Shown piece by piece: positions 8,852 to 18,848 of a stretch of 64,000 bases of DNA. Location: positions 4,220,001-4,284,000 of the forward strand of contig NZ_CP059139.1 of the NCBI RefSeq assembly GCF_014109765.1, in the 5' to 3' direction. The notes beneath the pieces were generated by a model. The model worked only from the letters and a program-made list of their open reading frames with translations. It was not told where the DNA came from and did no database searches. Made by a program: the position numbers and the translations under genes. Positions within the stretch are counted from its first letter, which is position 1, and every line of letters starts with the position of its first letter. The stretch is from Pseudomonas berkeleyensis (GTDB lineage Bacteria > Pseudomonadota > Gammaproteobacteria > Pseudomonadales > Pseudomonadaceae).

Positions 8852-9619
8852 ATGTTCGACGCCCTCTCCGCTCCACGCCCAAGCAGCAGCCCTGCCAGCC
8901 CTCGCCCACTGGACGATGAGCTCGACAGCGCGGCGCATGAGTCGATCAATTATCAGATCCTGCGCCGTACCCTGGGTATTGAAGACGAGCAGAAACCGGG
9001 GGAAATTGCTCGCGAGCTGCGGGAAACCGCCGCGCCACCTGCCGTAGCCAGCAGCGCAGCCGCCGTCAGCCAGGCGGTCATCGAGCAGCGCGGCCTGGAG
9101 TTGAATGTCAGCGTGGGCCAGGCGCCCCAGCAGGTCGACCCATTGGTGCTGGATCTGGCTGGCAACGGATTCTCCACCAGTGGTCTTGGCCGTGCGGTGC
9201 GTTTCGATCTGGATACCGATGGACGTATGGATTCGATCAGCGTGCCCACCGGCGACGACGCGCTACTGGCGCTCGATCGTAACGGCAACGGGCGCATCGA
9301 CGATGGCCGCGAGCTGTTTGGCGATCAGCACGGCGCCGCCAACGGTTTCGCCGAGCTGGCGCGCTTCGACGACAACGGTGACGGACGTATCGATGCTGCC
9401 GATGCGGTATTCCACCAGCTACGTCTGCTGCGCTTCGACAGCCAGGGCCGTCAGCATCTGCAAACGCTCGGTGAAGCCGGCGTCAGCGCCATCGACCTGC
9501 GCGCCCGCGATGTCAGCATCGCTCTCGGCGCCTACGACCAGATCGCGCAACTGGGGCAGTTCGAATTCGCCGATGGACGCAGCGGTCAGGCGGCCGATCT
9601 GCTGTTAGCCAAGCGCTAG
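8852..9619 (+). CDS. EF-hand calcium-binding protein, unknown role
   Basis: A 255-residue protein with no obvious signal peptide or membrane segment. The first 100 residues are low-complexity (rich in Ser, Pro, Ala). The rest holds Asp-rich loops: DLDTDGRMD, then two canonical EF-hand loops DRNGNGRIDDGRE and DDNGDGRIDAADAVF, after the family-like segment DPLVLDLAGNGFSTS. The LVLDLxGNG lead-in followed by EF-hands is common near the C-termini of large secreted repeat proteins, here as a stand-alone gene. Start chosen at the ATG before FDALSAP; longer starts run into the divergent rsmJ gene. It shares a 106-base promoter region with rsmJ. Function unknown; calcium binding is inferred from the loops. 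Confidence 0.8.
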   Translation: MFDALSAPRPSSSPASPRPLDDELDSAAHESINYQILRRTLGIEDEQKPGEIARELRETAAPPAVASSAAAVSQAVIEQRGLELNVSVGQAPQQVDPLVLDLAGNGFSTSGLGRAVRFDLDTDGRMDSISVPTGDDALLALDRNGNGRIDDGRELFGDQHGAANGFAELARFDDNGDGRIDAADAVFHQLRLLRFDSQGRQHLQTLGEAGVSAIDLRARDVSIALGAYDQIAQLGQFEFADGRSGQAADLLLAKR

Positions 9620-9639
9620 TCGCGCCGCGCCGACATACG

Positions 9640-9701
9640 AGCAGGGTGCGCCGTGCGCACCGGGAATCACGCGGTGCTTGCTGGGTGCGCACGGCACACC
9701 C
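9640..9701. repeat. Paired inverted copies of GTAGGGTGCGCC-type palindrome
   Basis: The left arm (AGGGTGCGCCGTGCGCACC, 9642-9660) and the right arm (9682-9701) are reverse complements with one mismatch, separated by 21 bases. It lies between the converging EF-hand and extensin-like genes. It is the same structural idea as the paired element at 283-335 with a different core. Confidence 0.8.
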
Positions 9702-9733
9702 TACGTAAAGCCGCCCTACGGATCACAAGCGCC

Positions 9734-10441
9734 TCAGCGGCACATCCGCCACATTCCCATATCCACGTGAAAGTGGTCACGGTGCGCAGCGTTGTATTCA
9801 GGGCCGAGGGTGACATTGAAGCTGTCGCAAGCCGCTGCCTGCACCAGACGCAGGAAACGCGCCTTGTCGTCCTCCCGTGGCCAATCCCGCAGCACGCTGA
9901 TGTGCTGACCGTCGCGCAGACGGAAGCCGACCATATCCAGCGCATTGGCATAGGAGTGCTGGCTGGGCCGCTGACTGCCGGCAATGCTGCGGCAGGCGAA
10001 GCTGCCAACGTGTTCGACACGGGTCACCGGCTGACCGAACACGGCCTGCGCCGCAGGTTGCAGCCCATGTCGCTCGAACAGAGCGAAGCTCACCGCCAGC
10101 GGGCAGGTGGCCATGAAGCTGCTGCTAAGGCCAACCCTGGCCCCCTGGATGCGCACGGCATTCTCCACCGGGCAACCTGGGTGCGGCGTGCTGTCAGGCA
10201 GGCGCGTGACACGCAACTCGGAAGTCGCCAGGGCCAGGTCGCACAATTCGCGATCTTCGCTCAGGCGCCAGAGTTTGAAAGGCGTCAGCAGGTTCGGCGT
10301 CTCTCTTACATCCAGCGGCGCCCAGGGGTTGAAACGCGGCGCGACATCCAGCCAACCACGCCACAGCGCCAGCAGCAGCGCCGCACCCAGTAGCACGGAG
10401 AGAAACAGCAAACGGCCGATTATCCGTATCAGCATATTCAT
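9734..10441 (-). CDS. Extensin-like C-terminal domain protein (putative zinc peptidase)
   Basis: A 235-residue protein with one N-terminal membrane segment (residues about 7-26), then a periplasmic domain of the extensin-like C family, related to M15-type D-Ala-D-Ala peptidases. The family's putative metal-binding pattern is present: SQHSYANALDM (His and Asp) and, near the C-terminus, AAHRDHFHVDMG (His and Asp). Conserved cysteines in GCPVENAV, ATCPLAV, FACRSIAG and AACDSF probably form disulfides, fitting a periplasmic location. It starts six bases before the end of the upstream DUF72 gene's stop, so the two are probably co-transcribed. A role in peptidoglycan trimming is inferred from the family only. 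Confidence 0.82.
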   Translation of the reverse strand: MNMLIRIIGRLLFLSVLLGAALLLALWRGWLDVAPRFNPWAPLDVRETPNLLTPFKLWRLSEDRELCDLALATSELRVTRLPDSTPHPGCPVENAVRIQGARVGLSSSFMATCPLAVSFALFERHGLQPAAQAVFGQPVTRVEHVGSFACRSIAGSQRPSQHSYANALDMVGFRLRDGQHISVLRDWPREDDKARFLRLVQAAACDSFNVTLGPEYNAAHRDHFHVDMGMWRMCR

Positions 10442-10447
10442 CCCTTA

Positions 10448-11317
10448 TCAGAGCAAGCCGAGCTGCTCCAGTTCCGGCTCCGTCTTCAATACCGGCAACT
10501 CAGGCAAACCAGGCAGGCGCTGGATCAATTGCTCGTGAAAACGCCGCGCCAGCTCGGGCGCCAGGCGATTGTCCGAGGTATGGGCAAACACGTAAGGGCG
10601 TAGCCCCTGCTCGATCCAGCCGGCGACCTTGTCCAGCCAGGGCGTCATGAAGGGATCGTTGGCCAGCAGCTCCGGGTGACCGATGAAGCGCAGCTGCGGG
10701 TTCTGGCTGAACGCCGCAGGCCGGGTTGGCAGACGCGGCTTCTTGGCCTGTGCGTGCAGTACCGCAGGCGCCTGCGAGTCGCAACTGAACAGCGCGCGCG
10801 AATCCAGGCAGATGCGCTCGACGCCCCGCTCATGCAACAGGCGATTGAGCAGGCGCTCGGCATCGCCCTTGGCGAAGAATTCCGGGTGGCGCACTTCGAC
10901 GGCCAGCGGCCAATCACCCCATTGCTCGATGAATGCAGCGAGCTCGGCCAGACGTGAGGGGCCGAAGCTGGCCGGCAGCTGCAGCCAATAAGGTGCTACC
11001 CGTGCCCCAAGCGGTGCCAGCAATTGGCGAAACTGCTCGACCTCATCCAGTTGCTGGCAAAGGTCACCACCGTGGCTGATGTCGCGGGGCAGCTTGGCGC
11101 AAAAGCGGAAGTTCTCCGGCATCTGCTCGGCCCAACGCGCAACGGTCTGCTCGGAAGGCCGCGCGTAGAAGGTGGTATTGCCCTCCACGGCATTGAACAC
11201 CTGTGCATAGCAGGCGAGAAAATCGCCAGAGCGGGTATCGTCCGGATAGAGCGTGGAGCGCCAGGTAGCCTCGCTCCATGAAGGGCAACCAAGATGATAG
11301 GGAAAGGCTGAGGTCAT
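10448..11317 (-). CDS. DUF72 family protein (YecE-like)
   Basis: A 289-residue soluble protein of the DUF72 family, which adopts a TIM-barrel fold. Family features visible are the opening GCPSWSEATWRSTLYP, the NAVEGNTTFYARPS segment, KLPRDISHG, and WPLAVEVRHPEFF. The biochemical function of the family is not established. The gene lies between a small unknown gene and the extensin-like gene on the same strand with short gaps (24 and 6 bases), so the three probably share a transcript. Confidence 0.88.
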   Translation of the reverse strand: MTSAFPYHLGCPSWSEATWRSTLYPDDTRSGDFLACYAQVFNAVEGNTTFYARPSEQTVARWAEQMPENFRFCAKLPRDISHGGDLCQQLDEVEQFRQLLAPLGARVAPYWLQLPASFGPSRLAELAAFIEQWGDWPLAVEVRHPEFFAKGDAERLLNRLLHERGVERICLDSRALFSCDSQAPAVLHAQAKKPRLPTRPAAFSQNPQLRFIGHPELLANDPFMTPWLDKVAGWIEQGLRPYVFAHTSDNRLAPELARRFHEQLIQRLPGLPELPVLKTEPELEQLGLL

Positions 11318-11341
11318 CGAATGGGTAACAACGATACGCCG

Positions 11342-11686
11342 TTAGGCGTAGAGGTCGAGCCCGAGTACTTCCTGGGCGTCGTAATCATTGGCGTAGGCAG
11401 CCGTGGTGCTGTAACTGGCAAGCGCCTGCGCGGCGCGACTGCCCGGTGCAGGCTGGGCGTAGGTGGCATCCTGCGCACGCGTCGGCAAGCTGTCGTTACC
11501 GGCGCTGCTGGCTTGTACCCGACGAATCTGCGGCGCCTGCTCCAGCCCCTGGCTACTGGCAGGTGCTGCCGGCTGCTCACGCTGCGCCTCGACCTCCCGC
11601 TGTGCCTCACGATAAGGCGTGACCGCAGTCCCCGAACGGGGGCCGCGATCTGGCGAGTAAGGAGGTAGGTAACCGTCGATCCGCAT
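11342..11686 (-). CDS. Small uncharacterised protein
   Basis: A 114-residue protein, MRIDGYLPPYSPDRG at the start, rich in Ala, Gln, Pro and Tyr, with no signal sequence or membrane helix. Much of it looks disordered; a short Glu/Gln/Arg-rich helix lies around residues 25-40. I recognise no domain. The coding call rests on an open frame with Pseudomonas-like codon use, and on the consistent position between tsaB and the DUF72 gene on the same strand. The 113 bases between tsaB and this gene show no terminator. Confidence 0.6.
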   Translation of the reverse strand: MRIDGYLPPYSPDRGPRSGTAVTPYREAQREVEAQREQPAAPASSQGLEQAPQIRRVQASSAGNDSLPTRAQDATYAQPAPGSRAAQALASYSTTAAYANDYDAQEVLGLDLYA

Positions 11687-11799
11687 CTAGGACTGCTCGG
11701 TAGGCTCGGCTGAACAAGTGACAATGCTGGCAATGTAGCGGCGAGCACGGGTGTTGGCAAATACCGCGAGCCTGCTGGCGATCAGCATCCGACCAGTTG

Positions 11800-12483
11800 T
11801 CACGCGGGTGGCGCCTTGGGCGTGGCGACCTGATCGCGCAGGTATACCGGCTGTGCCTGATCGGCCGGCAATGCCTCGCCACGGGCCCAGGCGAAACGAG
11901 CCAGGCTCAGCAGGTCTTCGGCATGCGGCAGCAGGCTGCCATCCATGGCCGCCGGCTTGAGGGCGATACGTGACGCGAAAGTGCCCCAGCCGGTACCGGC
12001 CCCAAACCATTCGCCACTGCTGCCGCGCGGCGCCTCGGCCTGCTCCGGCGGCAGCACCGCTTCCTGCCCGAGCAAGCGCATCTCGCCGGCCTCGACGCGG
12101 TAGCAACCCCAGTAGACCTCGTCCATGCGCGCATCGATGGCCGCAGCCACCTGAGTCGCGCCCTGCTCCCGCAGCGCACGCTGAGCGAGCACGGCCAGGT
12201 TCGATACCGGCAGCACCGGTCGATCCAGTGCGAAGGCCAGGCCCTGCACGACACCGATGGCGATGCGCACGCCGGTGAAGGCACCAGGGCCGCGACCGAA
12301 GGCGATCGCATCCAGTTGTGCCGCGGCGATCCCCGCCTCGCCCAGCAGTTGCTGAATCATCGGCAGCAGGCGCTGAGCATGCAGACGCGGCGCCACTTCG
12401 TAGTGGCTGAGCACGCGACCGTCATGCAGCAGTGCGACGGAACAGGCTTCGGTAGCGGTATCCAGGGCCAGGAGAGTGGTCAT
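11800..12483 (-). CDS. tsaB: tRNA threonylcarbamoyladenosine biosynthesis protein TsaB
   Basis: A 227-residue ASKHA-fold protein that pairs with TsaD in transferring threonylcarbamoyl to A37 of ANN-decoding tRNAs. The N-terminal LLALDTATEACSVAL and the GRGPGAFTGVRIA motif are the family hallmarks. Length is normal for the shorter TsaB paralogue, which lacks the metal-binding residues of TsaD. The gene lies downstream of the acid phosphatase and adk on the minus strand, separated from them by a terminator, so it has its own promoter within about 100 bases upstream. Confidence 0.95.
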   Translation of the reverse strand: MTTLLALDTATEACSVALLHDGRVLSHYEVAPRLHAQRLLPMIQQLLGEAGIAAAQLDAIAFGRGPGAFTGVRIAIGVVQGLAFALDRPVLPVSNLAVLAQRALREQGATQVAAAIDARMDEVYWGCYRVEAGEMRLLGQEAVLPPEQAEAPRGSSGEWFGAGTGWGTFASRIALKPAAMDGSLLPHAEDLLSLARFAWARGEALPADQAQPVYLRDQVATPKAPPA

Positions 12484-12501
12484 TGCATTCGGACAGCTGA
12501 A

Positions 12502-12528
12502 GAAAAAGAGCCGGCATTAGACCGGCTC
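12502..12528 (-). terminator. Terminator of the acid phosphatase gene
   Basis: A stem GAGCCGG / CCGGCTC with a seven-base loop is followed on the minus strand by five T residues; it lies about 70 bases past the phosphatase stop. The plus strand also has a T run a few bases away. Confidence 0.8.
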
Positions 12529-12598
12529 GGGGATTTTTTTTCCAGCGCCACGACAGCCTCTGACTGCCACCGAATGACCAGCGGAGGTCAGCCTGGCC

Positions 12599-13372
12599 TT
12601 ACCAGGGCTCGACCACCGGCTCGGCGTCCCAGCCTTTCAGCGGCGCCTTGGACCACGTGCCGTAACCGGCGTTGGGGAACACGATCCACTCGACGCCCCA
12701 CTTATCGGACTCCTCGGCGACGGTCTTGCGCTGGGCATCGAGCGGCGTCTTGCGGAAGCGGGCATCGAAGTCATGCAGCGTGTCGCCCAGCAGCATGATG
12801 ATCTGATGATCGGCACTGACGATGGCGCGACGTTCGACCTTGGGTGGCCCCAGCAGCAGCACGCTCTCTTCAGACACCTGCGGCAGGCCCAGCTTGCTCA
12901 GAGTGGCCAGGGTGTACTTCTTCTGTTCATCGGCGCGATCGGAGATGTAGCGGATAGTCACACCGAGCTTGTCGGCGTGCTCGAGGAATTTCTTCGCACC
13001 AGGAATCAACTCCGGCGTGCCATCGCGCTCCCAGGGCAGCCAGGTGTCCCAGGCGTCGTACTGGTGACAGTTGGCCAGGTCACGCGCGAGCAGAGCACTG
13101 TTGTCGATCACGGTTTCATCTAGGTCAGTGACGATGGCCAGCTTCGACGGATCTTTCGCCGCAGCCACGGCCTTGTCGAGTTTCTCCGTGGCGATGTTGT
13201 AAGCCTGCAGCTGCAGCGCCTGGACTTCCGCCGACTGCTGCTGAAAGCGCAAGCCCATGGTGAATTCGGCGACGGAACAGTCGGCCTTGCCCTGTGCGGT
13301 GGAGTCGGCGAATGCCAGCGGAGTGGCCAGCAGCGATACCGCAAGGCCCAGCCAGATGCGTTTCTCGGTCAT
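12599..13372 (-). CDS. Secreted class C (HAD) acid phosphatase, e(P4)-like 5'-nucleotidase
   Basis: A 257-residue HAD-superfamily phosphatase with a cleavable signal peptide (residues 1-22, ending LAFA-DS), so it acts in the periplasm or outside. Catalytic motif I is VTDLDETVID with Asp83 and Asp85. Motif II is the SDRAD segment, and motif IV is LLGDTLHDF with Asp197 and Asp201. This four-Asp pattern defines the class C / lipoprotein e(P4) group, which dephosphorylates nucleotides such as NMN and AMP. Unlike true e(P4), no lipobox cysteine is present, so it is probably soluble. It is a single gene followed by a terminator. Confidence 0.88.
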   Translation of the reverse strand: MTEKRIWLGLAVSLLATPLAFADSTAQGKADCSVAEFTMGLRFQQQSAEVQALQLQAYNIATEKLDKAVAAAKDPSKLAIVTDLDETVIDNSALLARDLANCHQYDAWDTWLPWERDGTPELIPGAKKFLEHADKLGVTIRYISDRADEQKKYTLATLSKLGLPQVSEESVLLLGPPKVERRAIVSADHQIIMLLGDTLHDFDARFRKTPLDAQRKTVAEESDKWGVEWIVFPNAGYGTWSKAPLKGWDAEPVVEPW

Positions 13373-13503
13373 TGAATGCCCTCTTCTATTGGTTCACGTA
13401 TCAACTCCCTCCGGCGCCGGCCGGAGGTTCGCATCGTCGATACTAGTCGGCCGATGTTGCGCGGCCATGCTTGAGAGCGACCAGAACGTATCCGTGTTCC
13501 ATA

Positions 13504-13532
13504 AACAACCAAGGCCCCTTTCGGGGCCTTGG
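13504..13532 (-). terminator. Terminator of adk
   Basis: A palindromic GC-rich hairpin (CCAAGGCCCC with its complement around a short loop, 13509-13531) lies about 27 bases after the adk stop; on the minus strand it is followed by TTGTTT. Confidence 0.75.
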
Positions 13533-13557
13533 CAGGAGGACAGCTGGCTCAGTGGAC

Positions 13558-14223
<666 letters not shown>

Positions 14224-14428
14224 TTATGTAGTAATCGGTCGGACTCGCCTCGTGGGGCCAATCTCTTAAGTGTGTACGGCAGCTGTAGCGGCCAAAAGGC
14301 TGCTCAAGATACACAGCGCACCCCAGCGGCACAAGCCGCCAAAAGTCGGATAAAAAACCTCCTTCCGGCGACTCGTACGCTGCTTTTGGCAGCGACTGAA
14401 CCTATACCTGACAACGTGTTCAGCCACC

Positions 14429-17065
14429 TCAACCGGTGTTGCGCAAACCCGCCGCGATCCCCGCCACGCTGACCAATAGCGCCTGCTCCAGAGGGCTCTC
14501 CGGCGCCTGTTCACGCAGCCGGCAGCGGGCCAGAAGCTCGGCCTGCAGCAAATGCAGCGGGTCGAGATAGGTATTACGCACGCTGATCGATTCCAGGGTT
14601 TCGACACTGTGCGCAAGCAGCTGTGACTGACCGGTCAATTCCAGCACCGCAGCACATGCCTGCGACAATAGGTCGCGTAACTGCGCACCCAATGGACGCA
14701 GCGCCGGTTCGACCAGGCGCTCGTCATAAAGCGCGGCAATGCTGGCGTCAGCCTTGGCCAGCACCATCTCCAGCATGTCGATACGGGTACGGAAGAACGG
14801 CCAGCGCTCGCGCATCTGCTTGAGCAGTTCACCGTCGCCATCGGCCAGGGCCTGGCCCAGCGCCTGCTCCCATCCGAGCCAGGCTGGCAGCATCAGCCGC
14901 GTCTGCGTCCAGGCGAAGATCCAGGGAATCGCCCGCAGGCTCTCCACGCCGCCCTCGCGCCGCTTGGCCGGCCGGCTGCCCAATGGCAGGCGGCCCAGTT
15001 CCTGCTCCGGCGTAGCCTGGCGGAAGTACTCGACGAACTGCGGATGCTCACGCACCACGGCGCGATAGGCCGTCACGCCAGCACTGGCCAGACGGTCCAT
15101 CATGGCTCGCCAGCTCGGCTCCGGTGCGGGCGGTGGCAGTAGCGTGGCTTCCAGCACGGCGGCCAGGTAGAGATTGAGGTTTTGCTCGGCGATATCCGGC
15201 AGGCCAAATTTGAAACGAATCATTTCCCCCTGCTCGGTGGTGCGGAAACGCCCCGCGACCGAACCGGGCGGTTGCGACAGGATCGCCGCGTGTGCCGGAC
15301 CACCGCCCCGGCCGACGGTGCCACCGCGACCATGGAACAGGAGCAACTCGACCTGATGTTCAGCGCACAGGCGCACCAGTTCTTCCTGGGCGCGGTACTG
15401 CGCCCAGGCCGCAGCGGTGGTGCCGGCATCCTTGGCCGAATCCGAATAGCCGATCATCACCTCCTGCGGGCCGTGCAGACGGGCGCAATAGCCTGGCAGA
15501 CCGAGCAGACGGTCGATGACCGGGCCGGCGTTATCCAGATCAGCCAGGGTTTCGAACAGTGGCACCACGCGCATCGGCCGGCGCAACCCGGCCTCCTTGA
15601 GCAGCAGTTGCACCGCCAGTACATCGGAGGCGGCGCCAGCCATGGAGATCACATAGGAACCCAGCGAGGCCGCAGGCGCAGCGGCCACTTCACGGCAGGT
15701 GGCGAGCACTTCGGCCGTATCGGCAGAGGGTCGGTAGTCGCTTGGCAGCAACGGTCTGCGGTTATCCAGTTCGCGCTGCAGGAAACTCAAGCGTGCGTCT
15801 TCGTCCCAGTCGGCGTAGCGCCCCAGACCAAGATAATCGGTAATTTCCGACAGCGCGGCGGCATGCCGTGCGGCGTCCTGGCGGACATCGAGACGCACCA
15901 GGAACAGGCCGAACGTCGCCGCCCGACGCAGGCAGTCGAGCAACGGGCCATCGGCGATCACGCCCATGCCGCACTCGTGCAGCGACTGGTAGCACAGTTG
16001 CAGCGGCGCCAGCAGGTCGCGATTGTCCTGCAACACCGCCGCACTGGGAGCCACGGCAGCCGTGAGCGCCTGTTGCGCCCAACTGCGGGTTTCACGCAGA
16101 CGCTCACGCAGTTGCTTGAGCAGCGCCCGATAGGGTTCGGCACTGTCGCCGACCTGGGCAAGCAGCGCATCGCTGGCCTGCTGCATGGAAAGCTCGGCAG
16201 CCAGCTGATCGATGTCGCGCAGGTACAGATCCGCCGCCATCCAGCGCGCCAACAACAACACTTCACGGGTGACCTTGGCGGTGACATTGGGGTTACCGTC
16301 ACGATCCCCGCCCATCCACGAAGCGAAGCGGATCGGCGCGGCTTCCAGCGGCAAGCGCAACCCAGTGGCGGCGTGCAGACTCTGGTCGGCCTTGCGCAGG
16401 AAACGCGGCACCGCTAGCCACAGCGAATGTTCGATGACCGCGAAGCCCCACTTGGCCTCATCCACCGGGCTGGGTCGGCTGCGACGGATCTCCTCGGTAT
16501 GCCAGGCCTCGGCGATCAACCGCTGCAGCCGTTCGATGATGCGCTCGCGCTCGACCGGCAACAGGTCGCTGTGATCCAGCGCCGTCAGTTGCGCGGCGAT
16601 GGCATCGTATTTCTGGATCAGGGTGCGCCGCGCCACTTCGGTAGGGTGCGCTGTCAGCACCAGTTGAATATCCAGGCGCCCCAACTGACGCGCCAGCTCA
16701 TCGCCGCCCTGACCTGCGGCAAGCAGACGTTCGAGCAGTTCGTCGAGCACACGCAACTCGAAAGGTTCGGGCTCATTCGGCCGACGGCGACGTACCCGAT
16801 GCTGTTGCTCGGCAATATTGGCCAGGTTGAGGAACTGATTGAAGGCGCGCGCCACGGGCAGCAACTCGTCGTCACCAAGATCGCCCAGGGTGCTGCTCAG
16901 TTGCTCGGCACCTGCCGCAGAGCCACGCCGACCGGCCTTGGCGCTCTTGCGAATGCGCTCGATCTTGTCGAGGAAGTCGTCGCCCAACTGAGTACTGATG
17001 GTTTGCCCAAGCAACTCGCCGAGCAGGTGAACTTCCTCACGTAGACGCGCATCGATTTCCGCCAT
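14429..17065 (-). CDS. ppc: Phosphoenolpyruvate carboxylase
   Basis: An 878-residue anaplerotic enzyme making oxaloacetate from PEP and bicarbonate. The catalytic histidine is His140 in [12 protein letters not shown]. The [11 protein letters not shown] motif and the glycine-rich loop [14 protein letters not shown] (around residues 570-585) are intact, and the C-terminus ends RNTG, as usual for the family. Length is normal (about 880). ppc and adk are neighbours in P. aeruginosa too. The 459 bases upstream are shared with the divergent lipoprotein pair, so ppc must have its own promoter there. Confidence 0.98.
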   Translation of the reverse strand: MAEIDARLREEVHLLGELLGQTISTQLGDDFLDKIERIRKSAKAGRRGSAAGAEQLSSTLGDLGDDELLPVARAFNQFLNLANIAEQQHRVRRRRPNEPEPFELRVLDELLERLLAAGQGGDELARQLGRLDIQLVLTAHPTEVARRTLIQKYDAIAAQLTALDHSDLLPVERERIIERLQRLIAEAWHTEEIRRSRPSPVDEAKWGFAVIEHSLWLAVPRFLRKADQSLHAATGLRLPLEAAPIRFASWMGGDRDGNPNVTAKVTREVLLLARWMAADLYLRDIDQLAAELSMQQASDALLAQVGDSAEPYRALLKQLRERLRETRSWAQQALTAAVAPSAAVLQDNRDLLAPLQLCYQSLHECGMGVIADGPLLDCLRRAATFGLFLVRLDVRQDAARHAAALSEITDYLGLGRYADWDEDARLSFLQRELDNRRPLLPSDYRPSADTAEVLATCREVAAAPAASLGSYVISMAGAASDVLAVQLLLKEAGLRRPMRVVPLFETLADLDNAGPVIDRLLGLPGYCARLHGPQEVMIGYSDSAKDAGTTAAAWAQYRAQEELVRLCAEHQVELLLFHGRGGTVGRGGGPAHAAILSQPPGSVAGRFRTTEQGEMIRFKFGLPDIAEQNLNLYLAAVLEATLLPPPAPEPSWRAMMDRLASAGVTAYRAVVREHPQFVEYFRQATPEQELGRLPLGSRPAKRREGGVESLRAIPWIFAWTQTRLMLPAWLGWEQALGQALADGDGELLKQMRERWPFFRTRIDMLEMVLAKADASIAALYDERLVEPALRPLGAQLRDLLSQACAAVLELTGQSQLLAHSVETLESISVRNTYLDPLHLLQAELLARCRLREQAPESPLEQALLVSVAGIAAGLRNTG

Positions 17066-17524
17066 GTCGCACTCCTTCTGCTAACCAAGGTCAACAGAGT
17101 GCACAGCCCTTCCGTTACTTACAAGGCTGGGTCGCCTCTCCCAATGCACATGCAAACAGTGCTGCATTGGGCGCCACCACCTGTTCGTTATTTTGTTCAA
17201 AAACCTTCATGAAATGCTCATAAATCCGTTTGGCATAAGCCTTTCCAACGCATGCCAGACGTCACCACGGGCGTGCAGAGCCCATTGAACAAGCTGTTCA
17301 ATGCAGTGCTGCGAGGCAATTGAACGCATGGAGCGAGCGATAAGTTGACCAACCGGTCATCCCATAAAACATAAGCTCACTGTCTTTTTTTATGAACTAT
17401 CCAAAAAAAATGCCTGTCCATTCGGTAGGCCATCAAGCAATGCCGGCATCAGCAACCCCTTGGGTAAAACGCCGTCCTGATGCGCCAGATGTCACGGATA
17501 TCGTCATTCATAGGAGTGTTTCAA
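17066..17524. other. Long divergent intergenic region between ppc and the lipoprotein pair
   Basis: No gene of convincing length is seen in these 459 bases. The part next to the lipoprotein gene is AT-richer than its surroundings and includes GACCAACCGGTC (a short dyad around 17346-17357) and a TTTTTTT tract near 17385. The gene's ribosome site is TAGGAGTG, eight bases before 17525. A TTGGCATAAGCCTTTCC stretch near 17230 resembles half of a sigma-54 promoter but lacks the -12 GC. Promoters for both flanking units must be here; their exact position cannot be read. Confidence 0.5.
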
Positions 17525-17938
17525 ATGGAGTTAGCCGCCATGAAGACCCATACCGAAAAAGCCCAGCGCACTCGTCTGCATGGGATCAAGCTGGCTGCAC
17601 TGGTACTGGGCAGCAGCCTGGTACTCGCGGGCTGCGCCGGTAATCCGCCCAGTGAGCAGTACGCCGTGACGCAGTCTGCCGTGAATTCGGCAATCAGCGC
17701 TGGCGGTACCGAGTTTGCCGCCGTGGAAATGAAATCGGCGCAGGACAAGCTCAAGGAGGCCGAACTGGCCATGCATGAGAAGGAGTACGAGAAAGCCCGC
17801 CGCCTGGCCGAACAGGCCGAGTGGGATGCTCGTCTCGCCGAGCGCAAGGCCCAGGCCGCCAAAGCCGAACAAGCACTGCAGGACGCCCGCCAGGGTGTGC
17901 AGGAACTGCGTGAGGAAGGCATGCGTAGCGCTCAGTGA
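17525..17938 (+). CDS. DUF4398-type outer-membrane lipoprotein
   Basis: A 137-residue lipoprotein. The signal sequence ends in lipobox LAGC with Cys37 as the lipidation site; the residue after it is Ala, which does not retain it in the inner membrane. The mature part is an Ala/Glu/Lys/Arg-rich helix (residues about 65-135) predicted to form a coiled coil, as in DUF4398 proteins. Start at 17525 is set by AGGAGTG at eight bases; a shorter start at 17540 is possible. The next gene, an OmpA-type lipoprotein, begins 47 bases downstream and carries a related helical domain, so they form an operon. In P. aeruginosa the corresponding pair is PA3691-PA3692 as I recall. Confidence 0.85.
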   Translation: MELAAMKTHTEKAQRTRLHGIKLAALVLGSSLVLAGCAGNPPSEQYAVTQSAVNSAISAGGTEFAAVEMKSAQDKLKEAELAMHEKEYEKARRLAEQAEWDARLAERKAQAAKAEQALQDARQGVQELREEGMRSAQ

Positions 17939-17985
17939 GCCGCATGCACCCCACCCATTCGCTGACAGATCAAAGGATGAACGCC

Positions 17986-18771
17986 ATGCGTAAACACGTA
18001 ATGATCCCCGCCCTTCTGGCCCTGAGCGTCGGCCTGGCCGCCTGCTCGCACCAGCCCAATGCCAACCTGGAGTCGGCCCGCAGCAACTTCTCCACGCTGC
18101 AGAGCGACCCGCAGGCGAGCAAAGTCGCCGCACTGGAAACCAAGGAAGCCCAGGAATGGCTGAACAAGGCCGACAAGGCCTACATGGAGAAGGAAGACGA
18201 GAAGAAGGTCGACCAGCTGGCCTACCTGACCAATCAGCGCGTCGAGGTGGCCAAGCAGACCATCGCCCTGCGTACCGCCGAAGCCGAACTGAAGAACACC
18301 TCGGCGCAACGTGCCCAGGCCCTGCTCGATGCGCGTGATGCACAGATTCGCAAGCTGCAGGACAGCCTCAACGCCAAGCAGACCGAGCGCGGCACCCTGG
18401 TGACCTTCGGTGACGTACTGTTCGACTTCAACAAGGCCGAACTCAAGAGCAGCGCGCTGCCCAACGTCACGCAACTGGCGCGCTTCCTCCAGGAAAACCC
18501 GGAGCGTCAGGTGATCGTAGAGGGCTACACCGACAGCGTCGGCTCGGCCAGCTACAACCAGGGCCTGTCCGAGCGTCGCGCCGAATCCGTACGTCGCGCG
18601 CTGATTCGCGCTGGCGTCGAGCCGACGCGTATCGTCGCCCAGGGTTACGGCAAGGAGTATCCGGTTGCGGACAACTCCAGCGACTCCGGTCGTGCGCAGA
18701 ACCGTCGCGTGGAGGTGACCATCTCCAACGACAACCAGCCGGTCGCACCCCGTTCGGCTAGCGGCGCCTGA
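17986..18771 (+). CDS. lptF: OmpA-family lipoprotein (LptF-type)
   Basis: A 261-residue outer-membrane lipoprotein with lipobox LAAC, an N-terminal helical DUF4398-like domain (about residues 25-120) and a C-terminal OmpA peptidoglycan-binding domain (about 135-245). The latter shows the family features VLFDFNKAEL, VIVEGYTDSVGSASYNQ, LSERRAESVRRAL and NRRVEV, including the Asp and Arg that bind diaminopimelate. I place the start at 17986 because AAAGG lies eight bases before it; an ATG at 17977 sits on that site. The gene resembles P. aeruginosa lptF (PA3692), reported to be AlgU-dependent; no AlgU promoter is clear here. A terminator follows directly. Confidence 0.85.
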   Translation: MRKHVMIPALLALSVGLAACSHQPNANLESARSNFSTLQSDPQASKVAALETKEAQEWLNKADKAYMEKEDEKKVDQLAYLTNQRVEVAKQTIALRTAEAELKNTSAQRAQALLDARDAQIRKLQDSLNAKQTERGTLVTFGDVLFDFNKAELKSSALPNVTQLARFLQENPERQVIVEGYTDSVGSASYNQGLSERRAESVRRALIRAGVEPTRIVAQGYGKEYPVADNSSDSGRAQNRRVEVTISNDNQPVAPRSASGA

Positions 18772-18788
18772 TAGCGCCAGCGCAATGA

Positions 18789-18818
18789 AGAAACCCGCCT
18801 GATGGCGGGTTTCTTTTT
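18789..18818 (+). terminator. Terminator of the lipoprotein operon
   Basis: A 10-11-bp perfect stem (AGAAACCCGCC, loop TGAT, complement) with a run of T residues, 17 bases after the lptF stop. Confidence 0.95.
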
Positions 18819-18848
18819 GGTCATGCGCCCTACGTAAGCGTTTTGGCC

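Noticed and set aside
17225..17245. Possible sigma-54 promoter (TTGGCATAAGCCTTTCC)
   Set aside because: The -24 GG is present but the invariant GC at -12 is missing.
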